This document shows, piece after piece, positions 33,701-44,885 of a DNA stretch of 64,000 nt. This stretch comes from Fistularia commersonii (Eukaryota; Chordata; Actinopteri; Syngnathiformes; Fistulariidae): contig JBBMNZ010000001.1 in assembly GCA_037954325.1 (NCBI GenBank), positions 27,264,758 to 27,328,757 of the forward strand, written 5' to 3'. Each line of letters opens with the position of its first letter. The first letter of the stretch is position 1. Both the position numbers and the translations under genes were made by a program. The notes under the pieces were generated by a model. The model had not been told where the DNA came from, searched no databases, and saw nothing but the letters and a program-made list of their open reading frames with translations.

Positions 33701-36700
33701 ACACTGGGCGTGAGCGGGGCTGAAGTGTGTCGCAGACCTATCAATTTGGACAGCCAGGTTGCTCTTTCTTCTCTCATGGCGTCCACGTTGGGTCGGATGA
33801 GGTCCTCCATCGTCACCGTGGCCAAGGAGTTTAAAGCGGATGAGAGAGAGCTGCAGAAGAAACACATTTTCACATCAATTCTGTACTAGAACCTGAAGCC
33901 AAGGCCCAGGCTGACCACGGCCTGGATCTAGTTTCTATATGATCTATTTGGCCCAGGATGGATCCCAGGTCAAATAACAAATAAGGAGATAAGAGAAAAC
34001 CAGGAACTGATCAGATATTGCTTATCATATTGTTACTGTATCATGCATGCGTGTGTGTGTGTCTGTTTGTATGACAATGCCAGCCAGGAGAATTCGGTGA
34101 AAAAAAACTGTATAACTGTGTGAACCTCAACTGTAAAAGATTGTACATGCACATTCTCTAACACTCTATAATCTAACATAGGACTCTATTTGCCATTGGA
34201 GTTCAGAGTAAATCTACAGGATGCAGTTCCAACTCTATAAGAGACACTGAATATTAGACAGTGAGAGGCGCCTTGTACCTGAGTGCAGCACTGAATAGAC
34301 ACGAAACAAAGAGTCCAGACATCCCAGGAACCCCCTTTAGCATGTCCATCATGAAGAATATCACCCTCTGCGGAAAACATGGTGTACGTACATTTTCAAT
34401 TGATTATCAGGTTGGGGTTTTCCCGCTGTTAGTGACACACACAAATTACAAATCTAGATTCAGGTATTCCAGGAATATTCTGAGGGCGTCCATGGCTGTC
34501 GGATGAGTACCGAGTGCAAACTGAAATGTAAAATAATCGGGTGCAGCTTCTTCACAGGTAGCGCGTGATCAAAAACTCCTGTCAGCTTTTTAGGAGTCTG
34601 ATGGCAGCGGGATAGAAACAGTTCTTCAACCTTGAGGGCCTACCTTTCAGACTTGAGGATGACGGAAGCTTTCCTGTGTGTTTTGTGGTGGTACATGTTC
34701 TGCAGAGAGGGCAGAGGAGTCCTGGTGATCCTCCTTACTACTCATTGCAGGCTTTTGCCATCCAAAGCGAGGGTGCTACTTTACCAAACAGTGATACAGC
34801 TAGTCAAGATGCTCTCCACAATGCAGATGTGGAAGTTGCGGTAGAAGATATCCCTGAGGTTTGCCATTCCAGTCTGTTCCTGTCCTGTCTGATGGCTGAA
34901 CCAGGTGCAGAGAGCACACGGGATGACTGGTGAAGAACCAGCTCAGCAGTTCATGTGTTCGGTTGAACTTCCTGAGCTGGTGCATTAGCAACACAACATT
35001 TCAGTATGGTGATTGGAGGCAGTGTAGGCGTCATCTCCGTCATTTTCAGTGGGTCCAATGCTACGTCATTCTGACCACACTGGAGGACAAACTGTTCAAC
35101 TTGTCATCGGCATGCAGACTCATTCCCATGTCCAATGAGGCTGATGATTGTTGTGTTGCCTGAAAAGTTCAGGAGTTTCACAAATGGGTCCCTTGAAGTT
35201 GAGTTGTTGGTGTAGAGGGTGAAGGGCAGTGGAGAGAGCACAGACCTCTGGGCGCTGATGGTCCTGTTTGGGATGTCAACCACCCCTTTTTGCTGCCTCC
35301 GGTCTGCCAGGAAGTTACTGAACCACTAATAGGTGGAGGCTGGGACGGTGTGGTGCAGAGGACTTGTAGGATGATAGCATTGAACATCAAGCTGAAGTCC
35401 ACAAACAGGATCCCTGCAGAGGTCTGAGTAGTCTTGGTATTGAGGAGTGCAGTTCCCCCACTGACCGGCAGGGGGCCCTTGATGTCCTTCAGACGGGACA
35501 ACGCTGCCGTCAAGACCACAGGAGTCTGAAGAGGAGCATGTCGTCACTCGGCACAGAGAAGAAGGATAACTTTGGGATCAGGATATGGAGCGTTTGAAAC
35601 TGGAGGGAACTTCACAAAGCTCCAGTAATCTGTTGAAAATCAGAGTGAAGATGAGGACCATCTGATCAGTGCAGACCTTCAGAAAGGAAGTGGACAACCC
35701 TCTTGGTGTTCCGTCTCCTCAGGGGCTGCATTACATCCTAAGTGATGATGCTGTGACAGTTGGAGGCGGTTGGGAAGGAGTGTGTGGTGTTGAAAGTTGT
35801 ATGAATCAGAGTTGGAGAAGCTGATGGGTGTGTTCTCAAACTTACAATATTAAGCAGGGGAGTAAGTTTGTTTCTGCTCCTTACACTTATCTGATCAGCC
35901 AGTTGTTGTAAAGGCCAAACTCCTGAAGTGGGGTGTAAACACCAGCCAGGATAAACAAAGAGAACCCCCGGGGGGGAATAAAATGACTTGCAGATATTGA
36001 ATATGGTCTCCAAGTGAGGGCTGCATTTTTTTTTTTCGGCACACTGCGACATCTGTGCACCAACCTTAGCCAGCAAAAAAGCAAACACCGCCTCCCCTCC
36101 TCTTTCCCATTAGCTCTGTGTTGCAATTCAACTGATGAATTGCGCTGTCAAATCACCGCACAGTACGGTAGAGCTTATGTCTTGTTTCCTTCCGTTAAGG
36201 AGCATCAGTTTGTCAATGGTGTGTGAAAGGGAGCTGACATTCGCCAGATGTATGGACGGGAGCACAGTGTGTGCACAGTCGTTCCTCCGACTGAAATTTC
36301 CAGAAAACTTTCAGGATCAAATAAAAATGGTGGAGAAGTATCAGTAGTAGACCATCTGAAGGTGGAAAGTTCTCACTGGGTATATTGGATGTGGGAGATA
36401 CAGGCTGAGATGCAAAGACAAAAAATAAAAATAAAAAAAGGACACGTAAGTAGCCGTTTGCTTGGCTTGGCCAGATATTCAATTGATGAAGTCATCCAGC
36501 TTCGCTCTGTCTTGCTTCTTAGCTGGTGCCATGGCTTTTCTCAGTCTGTACTATACAGCTTTGTACTTCATCTCATTCCGTGACGTAAATGCAAGACAGC
36601 AAGCATGCATCACGTGGCGAACCGGAGTTTAGCGAGGTTTTCTGGTCGGGAAACTTTTCTGGCTCGTTTAGCGGACATGATGTTGTCTACACGCGTGCTG

Positions 36701-39700
36701 GTGTGCACTCTCTAATGCACTGCTTGTTACTGTAGACATGACCAAGAGTATTCTTATCACAGGAAGCAACGTCATCAGTTTATAGATAATTACTTTATCA
36801 CCTTGTTTCCACAGAGTCCTGTTATCAAACTTACAAAGAATCCATTCCGTTCATTCAGGTGGCAAAAAACAGGATAACTTTATGAATGTGCCAGTCACAA
36901 AAACAAAATAAAAAAAAAACATTGATGAGCTATTTCCTTAATTTCCCAAAGGTATTTAGATACCAAATGTGTTGCATTGTGCTGAATGCTAGAAAGTGCA
37001 GTCTGTATATTACAAGTAAAACAATTGGTAAATTAGGTGTTAAAGCTAAATCGGAAGGGGCAGAAAGGTGGAAAAAACTCACTTTATCGCTTGATGCGCT
37101 GGCCAGTTCTACTGACTCCTCCTCTCCGGAATAACAGGCAAACATCACAAGCCCTAACACACAGCTTAGGGCCAGAGACAGCTGCAAGGACGGAAACACC
37201 ATATAGCAAGACCTGCACGGAGAGGTAACACTTTACTTGGTCCTCACTTGGTCATGAGTAAGAGAATATGTTTTAATAGCACAACCAGTAGTTTGACAAT
37301 GGCTTCAAAGAACAGATTTTGATATTCAAAAATATTGAAAAGAACGCTTTTTCTATTTTATTGTCTACCATGGAGTGGACTATCACGCGATCATATCTGG
37401 CCAAAATGTTGATCCGGTATCACTCACAGAGGGCTGTTTACTAACCAGCTAGACTTTGTGTGTAACATTTGACCCTCCCATTTGATAAAGTGTATAGAAA
37501 TCAATAAATATACAAAATCCATCCATCATCTGCTGCTTATCCTGCGCTCAGGGTTGCGAGGGATCCCAACTGTCATCGGGCGAGAGACGTGATACACCCT
37601 GGACTGGCCACCAGTCAATCGCAGGGCTACATACACAGACAAACAAATTTTCCCAAATTTTTCCCAATGAACCTGCTGCATGTTTTTGGACTGGAGGGAC
37701 GAAACCAAAGAAAACCCACACAGACACGAGGAAAACGTGCAAAATCCACATAGAGTGGTAACATTTCCTTTACGGTCAAATAATAATATTCTATAGCTAA
37801 TATATGGTCGAGACGGTCTCCGACCAAAAAAGTTGTGAGAAGATGCTAATCTTAATGGGCGTAGAATCTGCTTTTGACAAACCTCATGGCCTCCATCTTT
37901 GTCCGTGCACTGAGATACCGCTGGACCTGAATCTGATTCACTCCATACAATGACAGCATGAGGAAGAATCCGCCGAAACTCAAGGTCCAGAAGGTGTGTC
38001 TCTCAGTAGGATCTGGATTTAGACTTGACACAGAGAGGAATGAAGTGTGAGGATAATGAGTCTGAATATTCAGGTTTTCCACCAGGTCTTTGCTCTCGGC
38101 TCTCCCTCCTGGGCCTCGCTGTTTACACAAACCTATTGATTTGATCATTGATTGATCCTGCCACAAGTCGGCAGTCAGGTTGGATATGTTGTGTGTATTT
38201 GAAGTTCAAGGAGTGGTTTAAATAAGCAAAAAAAAAAAAAATCCTGAGAGGACTCACTTGATCCCAGATATGTGGTTCGCTTGCCAGACTTTCCTGTAGA
38301 CTTGGGTTGCTCCACCAGCATAGTAAACTCCCACGATGATGGTAATGAACTGTCCTACCAACATCACAACAGTCTGAAAGACATCTGTCCAGATCACACC
38401 CTTCAAGCCGCCCTGTCAGAAGAGAAAGCCGTGTCACACAAATGCAATACAGTAAAAAAATCTGTTTGAATCTATATCATGCATTTTCAAGAAAATTCAG
38501 TTTACCGGCTTTAAAAGCTAGAGTACAATTGTGTTATTCCTTTTAAATAAGCAGAGTTATGCAGTGTTGACCTGTAATGGTTTTGCAGAGAGATGAGGTT
38601 ATTCCGGGGCTTAAATGGACGGGAGTGAAGGAATCAGCCCTGAAATAAGTTATTCTTCCAATTAACTTCCAAACGCCACACAAAAACAGCTAAGAATTGA
38701 CACGAAAAAAAAATGGTCACCTACCACTGTTGTGTACAACGTGCAGCTAAGCCCAGTGACCACCAACACTTTCCACAATTCAATTCCTGTCACTGAAAGA
38801 AAACAGACATTAAAAAAATAGAATAAAAATCTTCACCTGATGGTTGTGAGCGCAGACTACTGCCTGCAGATCCCGACATTCCACCATGTCTGTTTAGGGA
38901 CGGCAATCATGTGTCAGAATAGTCTAAATCCATTAACTTTACCACGTGTCTTGCAGACATTAGAACTTGTCATCCAGATTTCCTTTATTTTTGTTTCATG
39001 AGGTTAGCCCATACAGCCTCGGGGGAACACAAGCAAGTGTTTTTGAGCTGGTCCCAAGCCCTGATAAAGGGTTGCGTCACGAAGGACATCGGATGTAAGA
39101 CGTGTGTCAAAACTAAACACGCAAATGGAACTCGTGACTTTTGTACCATATTGGTCCGGGCCTGCGTTAACAAAGACCGCCATCGGTGCCGATGACTTAC
39201 AAGGTACCGGTTGAAATTAGGCTGCTTTCGGTCACGAAAGAAGAAAAAAAAGTGTGTTTGTAAGCAAAGACAGAAGAGGAGAGGCAAGATGTTGGGGCTT
39301 GAATATTGGTACGATGACAGGAAAACTGGAGAGAGTTGGTTGACGGATGGATGACCAGATGGAAAGGTGGCGAGGAGCTGGTTTTAAGTTGTACTATCAT
39401 GGTATTGATTGATAGGGAAATGGAGTGGGTGTTATCTTGAAGTAAGAGATAATCACAAATGTTCTGGAGTTTTGAAAAGAGCTCTGGAGGCAGCTGATGA
39501 ATACTGTCGGGCCAAGCGGTGTGATGCTTCAGCGGTGGCCAAGGCAAAAATTCAGACATGGGAGTTCGGTGAGGCCTCGGAGGAGGAATTCCGAATGGCT
39601 TTGAGAATATTGTGGATATTGTGAATATCCACAATATTCAAGAATGTGTTTAGTGGGGACGGCTGCCGACCTCGACTTGAGACGTTGTGGAAGGAATACT

Positions 39701-41350
39701 TCCAAGACCTCGAGCCCAACAACACTTCCAATGAAGAAGCAGAGTTCGGGAACTCGGGGTTTGGCCCCCCCTTTTTCTGGGGCAGAGGTTGCCGAGGTAA
39801 TGAAACAGCGGCTCGGCAGCAGGGCCCAAGGGGGTGGATGAGATCCATCCTGAGTATCTCACGGCTCTGGATGTTGTGGGGCCGCCCTGGCTGATGTGCC
39901 TCGGCAACATTACGTGAACATCAGGCAGTGCCTTTGTATTGGCAACCCACCCCACCTCTTTCAAAAGGGGGTTTGTAGGGTGCGCCTGCCTGAGAAGGTA
40001 ATATTCGTGGGTGCTGGGAATTTGTCTCTCGGCTGGCCTGGGAACCCCTCGTGATTCACCTGAAAGAGCGGGACGGAATATTCGGATAGAGGGCGGTCTT
40101 GGCCTCTGCTTTGGCTCCTGCCTCTTCAAACCGACGCTGGATAAGTGGGTGAAAATGGATTGAAGACAGAAAGCAGAGGTTTTCAACAGCAGTTCCACAA
40201 AGAGTACTGCAGCGGGGCTTGTGAGTATTTTGGTGATTAAACTATTTTATCTTTATTTTTTAGGCCGCCCACCATTTTTGACTGCAAATTTTAATACACT
40301 TTAACGTGACTCCAACATCTTGTAGCAAATGGATAAAGGCAGAAGACGTTCTCTGCTATCATGCAATTGACAAACAATGGTGACCTTGGCATTGGTATCA
40401 CTTCATAAGGTATGTTAAAATGGTGTAGATATGAACCATAGCTTAGTATATACCCGGTAGCAAGGTATTTAATAATGGCTCAAGGCTCAGTTTATTATAA
40501 AACATAATTTGATATTATACATACATTCATCAGTTTGTCGGTACTCTATCTGGAAAATGTTGAAAAACCCCGCAGTAAAGTAGCATTACAACAGCTCAGC
40601 CAAAATTACTGTACCTGTACTCAGCGCAAAGGTCGGCGCGTACATACAAACGCCCATATAGATCACCTGAAGGAGACAATAACAGACAAATTAGCAAAAT
40701 CAAACGATTAAAAGGATGCGTGCTTTTAACCACCTCATTGACCGATTGGACGCTTTCAGGTTGAAAACAAGTCACACAATTAGTTTGCTATCATGCACAT
40801 GAACATTAGAATCATGTGAATTAGGACATCGATATCGAATCGATACTGTTGCACCTACTGTTTGAAAGATGAAGGTCAAAGTCCCACTGATTTGCACTAT
40901 TTTACTAAAGCGGCGTTCAAGGTACTGCAAAGTAGCATGAGAACTGGAGGTTATAAAGGACACGGCTCAACATACATAAGGGTTAAATATGATTCTACAT
41001 ACTTGGTAAATGCTGGAGATGTTCATCTTGTAAAACATTGGTATGAAAAAATGAGCAGGAATGAGAAGACCTGGAATGTATGACAAGCCAATGAACCAGT
41101 ACTGTGTACCATGAGCGTAGATCTCAGCTGGAACGCCAATAATCGAAATGGCTGATTGGAATGATGAAATTAGTGACAGGGACAAAGGCAAACAATGCAT
41201 GTTTCTGTCAGCCATGAAGAATTCCTCTGTGGTACGCTGGCGCTTGCCAGACAGCGCATGATACAGCCCGATGACCAAGGAGACAGCAAGCATGACAGCG
41301 AAAATCAAATAGTCCCAAGGCGTGAAGTGGATCTGGCTGGACAAAGTCAT
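30728..41350 (-). CDS. slc5a6: Sodium-dependent multivitamin transporter (SLC5A6/SMVT)
   Basis: Fourteen coding exons join in phase: 41003-41350, 40859-40924, 40615-40666, 38725-38792, 38258-38412, 37883-38023, 37083-37212, 34279-34367, 33738-33850, 32407-32477, 32224-32310, 31101-31270, 30910-31016, 30728-30846; 571 residues. The family carries biotin, pantothenate and lipoate with Na+ through the plasma membrane. SMVT landmarks in order: FFMADRNMHCLP, GTQYWF, LIPAHFFIP, GGLKGVIWTDVFQTVVM, DPTERHTFWTL, LYGVNQIQVQRYLS, NSLATVTMEDLIRP, FGMVGGPVLGLF, GMFFPCAN and the last membrane helix VIVVGLVVSYITG. The ATG at 41350 lies 14 bases after an acceptor. The C-terminus is uncertain: a strong donor (AGA|GTAAGT) precedes the TAA by 24 bases. 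The human protein has 635 residues. Confidence 0.85.
32925..33060. repeat. Inverted repeat of the Penelope-like tail family (slc5a6 intron)
   Basis: Arms with TCTTATCGTGGCAGCTGGATT and the facing AGCGGCAACGATAAGAAGAT surround GAGAGGCTTCAG / GAAGCCTCCCGG. No coding part remains. Confidence 0.6.
33060..33460 (+). mobile_element. LINE 3'-end fragment (slc5a6 intron)
   Basis: It ends CCCCTATGGGGATCAATAAAGT, a LINE-type 3' tail also seen near 29400, 31860 and 51540. Preceding T-rich sequence is shared in outline with 51300-51560. Confidence 0.5.
34560..35770 (-). mobile_element. LINE (L2/CR1/Rex1-like) reverse-transcriptase fragment
   Basis: On the minus strand, pieces in shifting frames resemble the RT core: a FVDFS-MFNAI block at about 35380-35410, a VTSWQTG block at about 35300 and GAP-RGLCSLHCPSPSTPT at about 35210-35260. 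Frameshifts are many; it is dead. It lies in the slc5a6 intron between exons 37083-37212 and 34279-34367. The rest of that intron shows nothing. Confidence 0.7.
37510..37760 (-). repeat. Short interspersed fish repeat
   Basis: Starts with ATCCATCCATCATCTGCTGC and contains GACTGGCCACCAGTCAATCG and TGCATGTTTTTGGACTGGAG, the layout of a very common fish dispersed repeat. Confidence 0.7.
39400..40170 (+). mobile_element. LINE ORF and 3'-end fragment (slc5a6 intron)
   Basis: Forward pieces KAKIQTWEFGEASEEEFRMAL (39543-39605) and FSGAEVAEVMKQRLGSRAQG (39770-39830) are typical of the region before the RT core of a widespread fish LINE. The end GACGCTGGATAAGTGG resembles its 3' terminus. Frameshifts and deletions break it. 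Confidence 0.65.
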
Positions 41351-41366
41351 CTCGCTTGTCAGGGCT

Positions 41367-44300
41367 GCAGTTGTAAATTCCAATCCTCTCCTGTTCAGTC
41401 AGACCAGAAAAAATATTTTTTCCAAATCCAGTCGTCAGGAGTGTCTTGCAGCCTTGAGGGAATGAAGAAGAAAAGTTTTCGGGATGTCATTCACCTGGCA
41501 AACCACTGCCAAAGACCTTTATTATGCAATCAGATAAAAATGAAGAGTAAGCCAACCGTCTCGTCACTTTAAACTGACGTATTTGTTTCACGAAAGGAGC
41601 GTGAGGTCAAACGAAGCAAGGTCAAAAAAAACTATCTTTGTGCCTCCCAAAGTTGTTCCACACCGAAAAAAGCCCTGGCTGTCGACTGGAAATCTGACAC
41701 GCACCCTCCACCCTTCACAGTTTGGACTGTGCCCTTATTGTACACAGGATTAGTGTGCGAGTCAAACGGCAAAACTGGATCACATTTGTGAGTCAAAACC
41801 AAACAAACGAAAAAAAAGCAAACGACTGCCTGAAGTTTTAACTTAAAAATCTTGAAGGAAAAAAATATCATTAATTATAACATTAATTCTTGAATATAAA
41901 CATTAATCAACTTTCACTTTTAAGAGACCATTCAGAAAACATGATGTGAACAGGAATACTGAGAGAAAGAAAAGCTCACCTTTCCAGAGGAGCCCTCGTG
42001 TCTTCTGGTGATGGCAGCAGCCATGGCTCTGGGAGGAGCTTCTTCCACCTTGACTCATGCAAAGCGGTAAACCCCAGAAGGCATCAGGTCGCAACTGAAG
42101 CACCTCACCTGTCAGGTGGGCAGACACCTGAGCCTGGACAAAGCCTGCCGCATTGAGAGAGGTCACTGTCAGGGGCATTAACATTTATCACCAGCTATTG
42201 TTATACATTAAGCTACATGCAGATTGGTCTTCAGATATGATATTCTTCACAATCAAAAAAAGGTTGTGTTTAAATTTACATTTCTCAGTTCCTGAGTCAC
42301 AATTCTGTGCAGTTTCCATTTCAATTGTCGGTAAAATAGACAAACTTAAACCTGTTGGCCTAGTCTTTGTCCTTTCTTTTATTATGATCAACAAATTAAA
42401 AGGCAAATCTCAAAATCAGTCTTGCTCTTGAAATTTCTAGTTAAAGTTAAAAGTTAACACTGGCCCTGAATTTACTTGGAATCTTATCATAATCATTGAC
42501 GTGGTTGACACATGACCGTTTGCTGGAACAGGAACAGTTGGATTTGAAAAGATAATCAAATTCAAACATCCCACTGGGAGAACAGGTTATGCAATAATGA
42601 ATTGAAATGACTGTGTAGATTTATTAGTTAAAAACTACATATAAATGAAGTTCGATCGTCCAAATCAACAGGGAACTGTAGACATTTGCTTCGCAAGTCT
42701 TTCTTAATAGACACAGAATGTGGACTAACTACTGCGGTCTGCCTTCGTCGTTAAAATTCAGGCTGCAGGCATTTCCTTTTCTGAAAACAGAACTTGTCGA
42801 GTAGAGAACAAAAAGTTCAATTTAGATATGAATGTTGAGGTTCTCAGTCATCTGGGTCATGGGGAATTTGTTGCTCAAATCGAGTTGTTGTCGCAACTGC
42901 ACTTGAATTTCTTCACTTGAAGACATTTCAGCCTTAATCCTAGAGGCTTCTTCAGCTCTGATGACCTGTGCGGAGTTTCCCAAGGTTGTGGGCGGATCTA
43001 GACTATGATGGCTTGTTTTGTAAATGAAAGAGTTGATGGTCAAAAACTAGGTCGAAGGGGGTTGTTATGCTAGTGAGGGTGTCGTCAAGTGGGGTCAAAG
43101 GAGCAATTTTCGGGGATTAACTGGACTGGTATGTGAAAAGGTAAAGCCACACTTGTCAGAATGTGAGACAAAAGAATGAAACCTGTTGGATCACATGAGC
43201 TGAGGCTCAGGTGGAAGTTTACCGGGGGCTAGTTCTGGTGGTGGATCTTTCCTGGATGTTTAGAGGTGCAGATGGGCCCAATCCACATGTGCTTATCTGT
43301 CTTGATATTGATCCCAGTACGGCGTTATACTCCTCTCTCCAACCATCTGTCTTCTCTGGCCAGAATACAGTCATTGCTGTTTTCAAATGAACGTCCCTTA
43401 TCCTTCAGGTGTAGGTGGAACGCCGAGTCCTGTCCTGAAGTAGTGGCTCTCCCTGTGTTGGGCCATCCGTTTGTGTAAGGTTGAGGGGTGAAATGTCTTA
43501 AAATGAAAAAATTCAAGTCCAATTGCCATGACAAGAAGATTTCAAATTCAGAATTGTATAAAATGTGCCTCAGATCATCCAACAAATGAAGAAGTTTTCT
43601 CATTTATTAAGTGACTGGGGGAAATAACCCTGGTCAGACAGTTAGTAGAGACACCTGGAGCAAAAAGATCAGTTAGTTCATACAGCAGGGGAGTTTCCAT
43701 GTGAGAATAATGCCAAAAAAACAAACAAAAAAAAAACCCTGCAACTGAGTCATTCAGAAGGAAGTAAGCCATGAATGAGTAACTGAAATGTCAAGAAAAC
43801 CACAATGAACTCTGAGTATTCAGGAGGGAAAAACGATATGCTAAAAATTTGAGATGATTAAACATCAAGTAACGGTTAGCTTTTTTGAAGGACTGTGATG
43901 TATAGGGACGATAATACTTGTCTTTTTGGCATGTTTATTTCAATAAATTAACTACCATAGGGATCTATGAACATTAGAAAGGAGTTCATGTCAAGAAAAA
44001 AAAAAAAATCACAGGGCTTGTGTTATATATTTTGCTGTCTTGAAATTGTTTCTTATTTGATTAATGTGAAAATTAATGTATCGACTGCAGAACTTTAATT
44101 TTGTTGGCAGACAACTAAACCATAACTGCTATTTGTGATGCATATAAAAATATGTGAATTCATATGTGAATTTTACTGTTCAAGTAAAGGTTCATCTTAC
44201 GACATTCGTCTTCATTTTGAAAGCAATGTCAATATGTACTTCCTCTACTTGCACATCCTGTGATCGCAAGTTTTTACATTTAAATTTTGCACTGTTTCTT

Positions 44301-44532
44301 TCAACTTACACATCTTGTTAATACTATATTTTCCTTCCTATTTGGCTTCACTGTGAACAGCGAAATAAGAATTTCATTGTACAGGAAGACGTTCGACAAT
44401 AAACACTATGAATCTTGAATAAAACAAATCAGCTTAGCATTCTCACAAGAGTATTTACTGATACCTTCGTCTATAAGCAAACAGCATTGCTATATTCTTA
44501 CAGTTCTAAATACATATTTGTAATAAACATAC
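41367..44532. other. slc5a6 upstream region with possible non-coding exon
   Basis: A strong donor (GGAAAG|GTGAGC) at about 41979 ends a possible 5' UTR exon at about 41980-42150 on the minus strand. The remainder holds the Penelope-like fragment at 42836-43600 and AT-rich sequence; no coding exon was found. Confidence 0.35.
42836..43600 (-). mobile_element. Penelope-like element fragment with GIY-YIG endonuclease relic
   Basis: The minus-strand frame 43325-43603 codes for GQDSAFHLHLKDKGRSFENS and ILAREDRWLERG, which I recognise from the endonuclease part of fish Penelope-like ORFs, partly frameshifted upstream. Inverted tail copies at about 42870-42960 and 43490-43550 bracket it, as expected for pseudo-LTRs. 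Confidence 0.6.
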
Positions 44533-44694
44533 CATTTTCTCACTTTCCGCTGACGTTAAATGTCGAGTCTCAGTCTCCATTTTGACATTAATAGCCATTT
44601 CTCTTGTTTTACCGTTTACTTTTTTAACGCCGTGGACCACTTTCATGCTTTTCAAACATTTTTTAACACGTATCCGCCCACTCAAGAAACACAT
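44533..44694 (-). other. Possible 5' exon divergent from cenpo
   Basis: An ATG at 44694 opens 54 basic, Lys-rich codons ending at a strong donor (AAAATG|GTATGT). It starts 192 bases from the cenpo ATG on the opposite strand, as in a bidirectional promoter. Direct splicing to the first slc5a6 exon meets a stop at once, so it is either a 5' leader exon with an upstream ORF or an unknown gene. No family recognised. Confidence 0.3.
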
Positions 44695-44885
44695 TTTGTC
44701 CTTAAATGTTAGCGATGCGCCTTTAAGACGAGCGTAAAAAACTGCCGTAAAGTCATACGGCTAATGTCGTAAAAAGCAAACCCCCGCCAAAATCAAACAT
44801 CTGAGTTATCGACCTAACAGTTGGAATCAAAACACAACATTACCTGAATCCTTGAATCTTTAAATCCTTAAAACCCGGACACGAC

